NCBI GenBank assembly: GCA_946886805.1
Contig: CAMPJM010000105.1
Location: 1-10,414, forward strand
Length of the DNA: 10,414 nucleotides
Origin: an uncultured Flammeovirgaceae bacterium
Lineage (GTDB): Bacteria > Bacteroidota > Bacteroidia > Cytophagales > Cyclobacteriaceae
Direction: 5' to 3'
The position numbers and the translations under genes were made by a program. Under the pieces are notes generated by a model that was not told where the DNA came from, did no database searches, and was given only the letters and a program-made list of their open reading frames with translations. Below, in pieces: positions 1-6,469 of this stretch; position 1 is the first letter of the stretch, and the number at the start of each line of letters is the position of its first letter.

Positions 1-1173
1 GAATACATCTTCAAATTGGTCAAATATTAAAACTAGATACTTATTCTGTTCCTTTAATTTTTGAAGTAAAGTTTGGACCGACTCGGATGAAAGTAAATCA
101 GTATTGGAAATAAAATTTATTTCACTAAAAAACATATCCTTACTGATGAAGTTATCTTCTACGGCATTATTCACCAACTTTTTGAATGATAATGCTACGA
201 AATTGTCTGAATTAGCACTCCGAGTATCTATTGCGAGGGCATAAAATTTATTCCGATAATGTTTGTTCCTACATCTATTTTTTAGTTCTAAAACTAGAGA
301 ACTTTTTCCCCAACCTGATTTACCATTAAGGTAAAATATTCTTTTTTCTGTTTTATTCTTGCTCACCTTTTTGAAAAAAGAAAGGATATTTGTTCTAATA
401 TCATCTCTTCCAACAAAATGGTTTTTTTGAGAAGATGCCGGTAAATAATCGAACCAATTTTCGCTTTCTTGTACCTCTGAAATACTTTCTATTTCAAAAT
501 CTGCTTTCGCTGAGCTTTTTTTTACGTAAGTTTTGGGCTTCTCTATCAGACTTAGATCTTTAATTTCGACTATTCGAGATTTTAAAGTTTCGATGTTTTC
601 CTTACTAACCGTTTGTTTTCTTTCAACTGCGTCGAAAACGATGAATTTTGTAGGTAAAGCATTGGACTCGTTAATTAGATAAATGAAATAATCTCCAAAA
701 TGGGTTACGGCTAATATGCGTTTTGAAATTTGAAAATTGGATAATTCATCTTGTGATTCTGAAACCATTTTTGCATCCAAAAGCATTTCTATAATCTGGT
801 CCGGTTCAAAAAAAGTAAGATTTTTGTATTTAGCTTTACTTTTGATTTCCGAAAGTAAAGCTCCAGCTTGACTTTCTAATTCTTGTGTTCTGTAGAAGTA
901 GCCCTTATCTACTTCCTTAAAATCCACGTTGAAAGCAAACTTACTGAGTTCGTCAGATTTAACTTTTTCCTTGGCCTTACATTCCACATATAAAGTTTCT
1001 TTCGTATGCTTATGTTCAGCGATTAAATCAATTTCCATTCCTGAAAAATTGATGTTTCCTCTAACTTTATAATGATGTATTGAAATAAGTTTTCTTATTA
1101 AATCTTCAAAACAATTTCCTTTCGCTTTGTTTGAAGCTTCTTTCTGAAGTAGAATTCTAATTTCGTTTTTCAT
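1..1173 (-). CDS. Mrr-like nuclease fused to STAND-type NTPase (3' end outside window)
   Basis: Probable defence sensor-effector: an N-terminal DNA nuclease joined to a nucleotide-driven switch. The 391 visible residues open with a restriction-endonuclease fold of the Mrr kind: 'KGNCFEDLIRKL' (18-29), then the catalytic pattern 'MEIDLI' (D49) and 'YVECKA' (E64, K66). After a linker of about 120 residues comes 'HFVGRD' (252-257), a typical lead-in to STAND NTPases, Walker A 'GKSGWGKS' (284-291), and a Walker B region 'LVLIFDQFEDVF' (380-391) resembling the nSTAND1 group. The frame is still open at base 1, so the rest of the NTPase and any C-terminal sensor repeats are not visible. The ATG is preceded by an in-frame TAA five codons upstream, so the start is nearly forced; it overlaps the previous gene by 17 bases. 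By family analogy (Avs proteins, nuclease-STAND fusions), phage recognition would trigger nuclease activity; this is inference. The local sequence is AT-richer than the genes to the right. Confidence 0.85.
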   Translation of the reverse strand, partial: MKNEIRILLQKEASNKAKGNCFEDLIRKLISIHHYKVRGNINFSGMEIDLIAEHKHTKETLYVECKAKEKVKSDELSKFAFNVDFKEVDKGYFYRTQELESQAGALLSEIKSKAKYKNLTFFEPDQIIEMLLDAKMVSESQDELSNFQISKRILAVTHFGDYFIYLINESNALPTKFIVFDAVERKQTVSKENIETLKSRIVEIKDLSLIEKPKTYVKKSSAKADFEIESISEVQESENWFDYLPASSQKNHFVGRDDIRTNILSFFKKVSKNKTEKRIFYLNGKSGWGKSSLVLELKNRCRNKHYRNKFYALAIDTRSANSDNFVALSFKKLVNNAVEDNFISKDMFFSEINFISNTDLLSSESVQTLLQKLKEQNKYLVLIFDQFEDVF

Positions 1174-1495
1174 ATTTCTTATAAAGTTTTATATAATCCC
1201 TTACTCTTCTCTTGACTTCAAAATCCTCCTCAATTTTTTCGAGTGCCTTGTATATTTCTTTTTCATTCGAAAAGATACATCGTATTCCTGCTATATCTCC
1301 CATCCTACTCAAGCGCATTCCGGGCTCCCGTTGAATTTTATTAGCAATAGTACTTATTCTTTTTAGCCTGAAGGCTATTATATTTGCTCTATAAATCTTA
1401 TCAGAAATAACTCTGACTTTATTAAAAGTTTCGGTAAGGGGCTTTTGGAAAGAAGTTCTGAATTCTTGCAAGGTTTTTAATTCTTCCGAATTCAT
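1157..1495 (-). CDS. Truncated RelA/SpoT (p)ppGpp synthetase domain (N-terminal half only)
   Basis: A 112-residue reading frame that matches the first half of the RelA/SpoT nucleotidyltransferase domain. Visible family motifs are the ATP-binding 'RLKRISTIANKI' (R43, K45, K53), the metal-binding loop 'MGDIAGIR' (D67, G70, R72), and 'DYIK' (100-103), which normally leads into a G-Y-x-S-x-H motif. The protein stops ten residues later ('LYKKYEKRN'), so that motif and the later catalytic Glu with the EIQxRT-like motif are absent. No other frame of the following DNA supplies them. It is therefore probably inactive as a synthetase, and is either a gene remnant or a domain kept for another purpose. 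An in-frame TAG directly precedes the ATG, so the start cannot lie further upstream. Its last 17 bases overlap the start of the Mrr-STAND gene, suggesting co-translation. Homology is fairly secure; that it makes a functional protein is not. Confidence 0.6.
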   Translation of the reverse strand: MNSEELKTLQEFRTSFQKPLTETFNKVRVISDKIYRANIIAFRLKRISTIANKIQREPGMRLSRMGDIAGIRCIFSNEKEIYKALEKIEEDFEVKRRVRDYIKLYKKYEKRN

Positions 1496-1498
1496 CTA

Positions 1499-1682
1499 AC
1501 CTTTTTTCTCTGAATTTCTTCTCCTAATCTGTTTACTTCTCCATTTGTCATAGGCTAAGACGTACAATTATTTAGTTTTCCAATTTTCCTCCTTCATTTG
1601 AGAAACTCATAGTCTTTAAACTTGCTCTAATCATATATTGTATGTGCCTGGACATAATCTGGGTTTCCGCTGGCAGGCTTTA
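1499..1682. other. Intergenic stretch between the CoiA-like gene and the RelA/SpoT fragment
   Basis: No convincing gene. Read on the minus strand it contains a strong Shine-Dalgarno-like AAGGAGG at 1594-1588 with no sensible start codon at the right distance. It also holds a 19-codon ORF at 1551-1492 whose TGA overlaps the ATG of the RelA/SpoT fragment, and a 27-codon ORF inside a 35-codon stop-free stretch just after the CoiA-like region. None resembles a known protein. The orphan ribosome-binding site and short open stretches would suit remains of a decayed gene, but this is only a guess. Confidence 0.4.
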
Positions 1683-1785
1683 TTATTCAAACTCAAAAGA
1701 TTTCTGATCATTCCGCGGGTCATATAAATCATTTTCTCTACAAAAAACATTGTTTTTCATTTCCTCATAAAGAATAATCCGCTGT

Positions 1786-3081
1786 TTAACTGTAAATTCT
1801 GGTTTCGATTCGAGCAAATTCTGCCAATTGTTCATCAATTCTTCTTTCTTCATCGCTAATTTCGTCCTCTTCGGTTGCTGCAAGACCTTCTTTTTTGTGG
1901 TGTCGCTCGATATCACTCGAAACTGCAGAGATACGTTTTGGAAGTTCTGTAAGAGGGTTTTCAGCTCCGAACACATCTCGCTCCCTTCTTCGAATTGTTG
2001 ATTCCTCTTCTCTAAGCTCTTCTGCTTTTGCAGTATATCTTGCTTCCAAATCTTTTTGCTCCGCTTCAATTCTTTCGTGCTCTGCTCGTTCTGTGTCTTC
2101 AGCTTCGCTAAGGCTTTTTTCCTCTGGTTCAAATTCTGAATATAATCCTGCTTCTTGCTCTGCCTCCATTTTTCCCAGTCTTGATTTAGCTGCTTTTGTA
2201 TGTTCTCCAATTCGGCTAATTTCAGCTCCAAGCTTTTCTTCAAATCCAAAAAATTGCTCTGTCTCCATACATCGGTTAATTGAGTATATAAGCTCATTAA
2301 TTCTTGCTCTTCTGCATGTGGAAGATTCTTGAAAAAAGCTTCTTTGCTGTTCATTAATTGATGGAAATTCTTTTCTATTCTCTCCGGTAATGGAAAAATA
2401 GTTGGTATAGAATTCTTCATTGTTAAAAACCCATTTAGTGTTTGTTCCTGCTTCAATTATTTCTCTTAGTTCATCTTTATCTCCATGAGGCAGGTCTATT
2501 TGTATAGTATCTATCCCTAGGTTAATAAGCTTTGCTTTTTTCTTATCATCAATGGGATGAGTTATAATTATTTCTATGAGCAAGAGAGGTTCCTCATTTT
2601 GACCATAGAATACCACATCGGGTCTTATATATTTCTTCTTGACCTGACTATTATCATCTGTAGAAGATTTATCCTCCAACCCTTCCTTTAAAAAAATAGT
2701 CTGCTGTGCCTCAATTCTTGAGGGAATTAATACTTTCTCTTCCCGCAGTAAAAGAGGAACATGAGAAGAACCTGCAGGAGGATATTTTACCACTTTTGGA
2801 AGAAGAATTGATCCTTTCTCGATGATGATTTTCTCAACAACTCTCTCCAAATATCTTCTACTGTCAAATGAGCAATGAAAAGTCTGTTTTTCCCTTGGGT
2901 CAATGATATGTCGGAAATATGATTTGTAATCCGGATTTTTTCTTTGTATAACTGCTTCTAACGGTCTTTTACAGCCAATGCAGGTATATCCCCTACGTCC
3001 ACTCTCAGCTCTTGAAATGTAAATATCTTCTCCTTCAAAACTGGCGTACTGAGTATCGAAATTTTCAATTTTCATGACCAA
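1786..3081 (-). CDS. CoiA-like zinc-finger/PD-(D/E)XK protein with long charged C-terminal region
   Basis: A 431-residue protein resembling CoiA-like competence/nuclease proteins. The N terminus has a putative zinc site: 'CIGC' (C34, C37), 'YFRH' (H58) and 'FHC' (H69, C70). A nuclease-like core follows: 'YIRPDVVFYG' (D155) and 'LLLIEIIITH' (E170), then 'LGIDTIQIDLP' (188-198), the order expected of a PD-(D/E)XK fold. The third catalytic position, often Q or K, reads I here, so activity is uncertain. Residues from about 245 to 430 are rich in Glu, Arg and Ala and look like a long coiled coil, starting with 'CRRARINELIYSINRC'. The first ATG lies inside the end of the restriction-modification gene (17-base overlap; a second ATG is two codons later), so the two are probably translationally coupled. 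The C terminus may be frameshifted: the +1 frame stays open to 1683. Function unknown; an accessory nuclease or DNA-end factor for the upstream enzyme is inference. Confidence 0.8.
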   Translation of the reverse strand: MVMKIENFDTQYASFEGEDIYISRAESGRRGYTCIGCKRPLEAVIQRKNPDYKSYFRHIIDPREKQTFHCSFDSRRYLERVVEKIIIEKGSILLPKVVKYPPAGSSHVPLLLREEKVLIPSRIEAQQTIFLKEGLEDKSSTDDNSQVKKKYIRPDVVFYGQNEEPLLLIEIIITHPIDDKKKAKLINLGIDTIQIDLPHGDKDELREIIEAGTNTKWVFNNEEFYTNYFSITGENRKEFPSINEQQRSFFQESSTCRRARINELIYSINRCMETEQFFGFEEKLGAEISRIGEHTKAAKSRLGKMEAEQEAGLYSEFEPEEKSLSEAEDTERAEHERIEAEQKDLEARYTAKAEELREEESTIRRRERDVFGAENPLTELPKRISAVSSDIERHHKKEGLAATEEDEISDEERRIDEQLAEFARIETRIYS

Positions 3082-6000
3082 TTATTTCTACTTCATCTAT
3101 TTTTCTCATCAACTTATCTGTCTGCGTCAAAGCAACAATGATCTTTTGATAATGCAGGATATCTTCAAAACTCAGTTTTCTGTCTTTCCTGTCTTTAAGC
3201 CATTTTTGAGCAGGCTGATATCCGCCAATATAAAATTCCCAAGCCACTTCAGGTACATTATCAAAAAATTGGCTGTCGTTGATCCAGACTTTACCGGTTC
3301 TTTCTTCTTCATTGGTCAATTCAAATCCCGGGCTGTTTTTCGTGATTTTTCGTGTAACCATGTTATCGCCATCCACAGGGTAACCAGTGATGAAATTTTC
3401 TACCACCGGACTTTCAAGCAAATGAATTTTTCTTAATTCACCTCCAAACTCCACAAGCTGCCAAAACTTCTCCTGATCCTCCGGATACGGCACTCTCGGA
3501 AAATCAATTTTTAGGAACTCCTTATAGGTCTCCCGGTAATTAGGAGAATGTAAAACAGCGTAGATATAATCTAGCAGATCTATAGGTGCAAAAGTACCTG
3601 GTAAATCTTCCTTTTCATAAGTATACTCCAGTCCTAATTTTTCTGCTATCTCGTAAACAATTTCTTTGTTTAAATTTGGATTTCTTGCTCTGCCATCAAT
3701 AATTACTTCCTGGCCGTTTTCTTTTGCCGGATAAATGTAAAGAGGCAGGATATAACCTCTTTCTTTGGATCTGTTTGACACTCGACTGTCATCTGCAATT
3801 ATATTTGTAACTCCAACATGTTCCCAGCTGTCCACTGCTGTTTGGCGACAAATCATTAAACCTAAGTTCTCACCTCTTAAAAAGTGCTGCATGACCTCGT
3901 TTCTCGGATAACAGTGAAAACCTTTTGAATTTCCTGTGTAATATGTCCATCTGGTATCGAAGGGTCTATATGATATTTTGGTAAAAACTCCTGAACGAGG
4001 GAAATCCACTAAATCCATTTTTGCAAAAGAAATCTTCCAATCACGTACATCCTTTCCTAATTTAAATTTTGTTCTTGCTGGTTCATCCTCAAGTAATAGG
4101 AATTCCTCTATTGTGCGTCTTACAGCTTCTTGAGATTCATGTACTGTAAATTCATCTCTTGCTGTTACTATGCCCACAGAATTAATGGAGAACAGGGAAT
4201 TAACTGAAAAACCTTTGTTATAGAGTTCTTGAGTTTCGAAATCTTTTTGCACCATAAAATAGTTTGGTGCTATATTAGGCAGCCTTACAAAAGGAATATC
4301 ATTTAAAGAGTTGTTATTCAAAAAATGGTATTTCCCTTCTCTTTTTCCATAGCAATCGTAATGAAACACCTCACCTAATTCATTGGCTTTAGTCCTTCCC
4401 GTTTTCACCAGAACATTTATGGAAACACCTTGCTGAATATCGAATACATTTTCATCTTTCTTACCATCAGGAGTGGTTTCTTTTTTCTTTGAATTACCAT
4501 GCAGGTCAATGGTGTAAATTTTATCATACGTTTTTAATAAATTCCAACGCATTCCCCGAAAGGTAGGGTTATCCAGAAAGCCGTGAGGATTAATAAAAGC
4601 CAGAATACCTTCTCCATTTTTTTCAATAAAATATTGTCCGTAGCGCATAAATTTCACATAATCATCATTAATCCACTTTGGATTACGCTCCTTTAATTTC
4701 TCCTTACCACCTGGCTCCTGCTTGTAATCCTCCATTAAATCCATAATCCATTTTCCCTTATTGGCACTTTCCCCGGAGTATGGTGGATTCCCAATTACAC
4801 ACATGACCGGTGTATCTCGCTTGATATGGTTGGCTTCATTGGCTTCTGTACTCAACCAATTAGAAAAAAGTGTTCCAGTATCTTTATGATGTTCTTCAAG
4901 AGAGTTAGTGAGGTAAACATTAAGCCGCTGAGTACTGCCATTCGTTTTAAAGCCGGTCTCCTTCAGCAGCATATCGAGTTTCAAATGTGCCATGGCATAA
5001 GAAGCCATTAAAAGTTCGAAGCCATTAAGGCGTGGGATGAGATGTTCTTCCACATAACCACTCCAGGCACCCTGCATTTTTTCAAATTTTTGAGAGTAGA
5101 TGTAACTGACAACTTCGGCCAAAAAAGTACCCGTTCCTGTTGCAGGATCAAGGATCTGTACCTTATGTACTTCCTTTTCAACCTGTTTATAGCCGGTCGT
5201 GGAACGTTTGTCGGCTATATCTGTGTTCACCTTGATCTTCGTCTTTGTAGTATCGGCAAGTCCCTGAGGCAGATTAAATTCAGTTTTTAAGATATCATCA
5301 ACGGCTCTAACTATAAACTTAACTACAGGTTCAGGTGTATACCATACTCCGCGCGCCTTCCGGAGTTTAGGATCATATTCTGCAAGAAAAGTTTCGTAAA
5401 AGTGAATAATGGCATCCTGTGTCTGTGTACTCTTTCCAAAATTCTTTAGAAGTTGTTCTACATTTGTTGCCCTAAATACTTCCGCCAAGTTATCCACCAC
5501 TGTTTTTATACGATCATCTATGTCGGGCCCAGCCACGTAGCCGAAGAGCTTCCGTAGAAATGGATTCGATTTTGGAATGAGCTCTGCTGCTTCCTGTCTG
5601 CTAAAATCTGAGAGCGTAGGATCATGAAGCCTGGCGGCGAACATTCCATAGGCAAGAGTTTGGGCATAGATATCTGCAAAGCCTTTAGGTGTAAGATCGT
5701 GAATCAGAATTTCCTTAAAAGTTTCGTACTGACCTTTTAGCGAAGTATTCTCCTGTGTCTTTTCATCCGAGGTAATGGCATTTTCCAGAATATTCTGAAG
5801 CAGACGAGCTTTATTCGCCATCATTACAGCTAACTTTCTAGATGACCTGATGGTCTGACCAACAAAACTGCAGAAGTTGATTAACAGGGTTTCAAATTGT
5901 GTGAAGTTTTCCTCAAATGGAACGACTCTCCCCTCTTCTATTTTTGCCAGACGAATTTCGTGAACCAGTTCTCCTTCGCTATAAAATCTGAACCAGAGAT

Positions 6001-6301
6001 AATCAGTTATGATGAGATTATCAAGGGCTTCTTTATAGCGAGTGAATTGTTCGTTGTAAACTTTGGAAGCCAGATCTTTTCCCACATCTTTGGCTTCAAT
6101 GTAACCAACCGGGATTTTTCCTTTAGTGAGCACGTAATCAGGATTCCCGCAGTCGGTAACGTCAGTAGGTTCGTTGGTAACATTAATTTGGGGAACAAGA
6201 CTCCGTATTAAATTTTCAAGATCTCCTCGATATGAATGCTCTCTGGAAATTCCCGATTTATAGCGATCACTCAGGATTTCAAGATACTGGTGTATGGTCA
6301 T
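3065..6301 (-). CDS. Type ISP-like restriction-modification enzyme without helicase (nuclease + N6-adenine methyltransferase + specificity domain)
   Basis: One 1078-residue polypeptide that should both methylate adenine in a target site and cut unmethylated DNA. Order of parts: an N-terminal PD-(D/E)XK nuclease with 'NPDYVL' (D55) and 'GYIEAKD' (E69, K71); a helical linker; 'RGVWYTPEPVVKFI' (317-330), which introduces the methyltransferase; AdoMet motif I 'LDPATGTGTFL' (384-394); catalytic motif IV 'NPPY' (505-508); and a C-terminal target-recognition region typical of type ISP enzymes with 'SYRPFDTRWTYYTG' (777-790). Classical type ISP enzymes (LlaGI, LlaBIII) are about 1570 residues and carry a RecA-like helicase between nuclease and methyltransferase. 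No Walker A or DEAD-box motif is visible here, so it may cut near its site like type IIG enzymes. The N terminus ('ISREHSYRGDLE') fits the family start; the frame upstream is open for a short way but has no ATG. Its stop overlaps the CoiA-like start, and Fic lies upstream across 168 bases. All key motifs are intact. Confidence 0.93.
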   Translation of the reverse strand: MTIHQYLEILSDRYKSGISREHSYRGDLENLIRSLVPQINVTNEPTDVTDCGNPDYVLTKGKIPVGYIEAKDVGKDLASKVYNEQFTRYKEALDNLIITDYLWFRFYSEGELVHEIRLAKIEEGRVVPFEENFTQFETLLINFCSFVGQTIRSSRKLAVMMANKARLLQNILENAITSDEKTQENTSLKGQYETFKEILIHDLTPKGFADIYAQTLAYGMFAARLHDPTLSDFSRQEAAELIPKSNPFLRKLFGYVAGPDIDDRIKTVVDNLAEVFRATNVEQLLKNFGKSTQTQDAIIHFYETFLAEYDPKLRKARGVWYTPEPVVKFIVRAVDDILKTEFNLPQGLADTTKTKIKVNTDIADKRSTTGYKQVEKEVHKVQILDPATGTGTFLAEVVSYIYSQKFEKMQGAWSGYVEEHLIPRLNGFELLMASYAMAHLKLDMLLKETGFKTNGSTQRLNVYLTNSLEEHHKDTGTLFSNWLSTEANEANHIKRDTPVMCVIGNPPYSGESANKGKWIMDLMEDYKQEPGGKEKLKERNPKWINDDYVKFMRYGQYFIEKNGEGILAFINPHGFLDNPTFRGMRWNLLKTYDKIYTIDLHGNSKKKETTPDGKKDENVFDIQQGVSINVLVKTGRTKANELGEVFHYDCYGKREGKYHFLNNNSLNDIPFVRLPNIAPNYFMVQKDFETQELYNKGFSVNSLFSINSVGIVTARDEFTVHESQEAVRRTIEEFLLLEDEPARTKFKLGKDVRDWKISFAKMDLVDFPRSGVFTKISYRPFDTRWTYYTGNSKGFHCYPRNEVMQHFLRGENLGLMICRQTAVDSWEHVGVTNIIADDSRVSNRSKERGYILPLYIYPAKENGQEVIIDGRARNPNLNKEIVYEIAEKLGLEYTYEKEDLPGTFAPIDLLDYIYAVLHSPNYRETYKEFLKIDFPRVPYPEDQEKFWQLVEFGGELRKIHLLESPVVENFITGYPVDGDNMVTRKITKNSPGFELTNEEERTGKVWINDSQFFDNVPEVAWEFYIGGYQPAQKWLKDRKDRKLSFEDILHYQKIIVALTQTDKLMRKIDEVEIIGHEN

Positions 6302-6316
6302 TTGGAATAGTCGAAT

Positions 6317-6335
6317 AGTTAGTTGCAGACTAACT
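6317..6335. promoter_or_regulatory. Inverted repeat upstream of the restriction-modification gene
   Basis: AGTTAG and CTAACT flank a 7-base loop (TTGCAGA), 16 bases before the ATG at 6301. It could form a leader hairpin affecting translation or be a protein-binding site; restriction genes often need delayed expression. A perfect 8-base palindrome GCTGCAGC lies at 6353-6360 in the same leader. No controller (C) protein gene is visible, so the role is inference. Confidence 0.35.
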
Positions 6336-6415
6336 GGTAGGGAGAAGTAGGTGCTGCAGCTCGGTTAGTAAATCTATAAAATTATCTTAAAAGATCCTGT
6401 TTCTTGATGGTAATA

Positions 6416-6442
6416 CAAATAGAAAAATGGGAGAGGGGACAA
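6416..6442 (-). promoter_or_regulatory. Possible Bacteroidota-type promoter for the restriction-modification operon
   Basis: On the minus strand TTG (6442-6440) is followed after 16 bases by TCTATTTG (6423-6416), which matches 7 of 8 positions of the -7 consensus TAnnTTTG with a shortened gap to the -33 element. It lies in the 168-base gap after the Fic stop and would give a leader of about 110 bases. The match is weak, and read-through from Fic is equally possible. Confidence 0.25.
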
Positions 6443-6469
6443 CTACCTTAAGTCTATGGAGTAATTTTG

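Noticed and set aside
1141..1173. 'EIRILLQ' at the start of the Mrr-STAND protein, resembling the EIQxRTxLQ motif of RelA/SpoT synthetases
   Set aside because: Too short, and the following residues fit the Mrr nuclease start. No sign of the intervening GYxSxH region, so chance similarity is more likely than a rejoined synthetase.
1620..1680. 'NPDYV' read in one frame of the spacer, like the nuclease motif of the restriction enzyme
   Set aside because: Only five residues match, DNA identity to the enzyme gene is low, and the frame closes at once; coincidence.
1895..2332. 145-codon plus-strand frame opposite the CoiA-like coiled coil
   Set aside because: Ser-rich product antisense to a Glu/Arg-rich coding region, a standard antisense shadow, with no recognisable motif.
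1683..2456. 257-codon open frame on the same strand as the CoiA-like gene, in the +1 frame
   Set aside because: Within the overlap its third codon position corresponds to the G-rich first position of the 431-residue frame, the reverse of what coding use predicts. The charged coiled-coil sequence explains the long open shadow frame. Only the part beyond 1786 may be real, as a frameshifted tail.
6384..6395. ATCTT-AA-AAGAT palindrome as a terminator after Fic
   Set aside because: A short AT-only stem would be unstable, and there is no clear U-tract; not reported as a feature.
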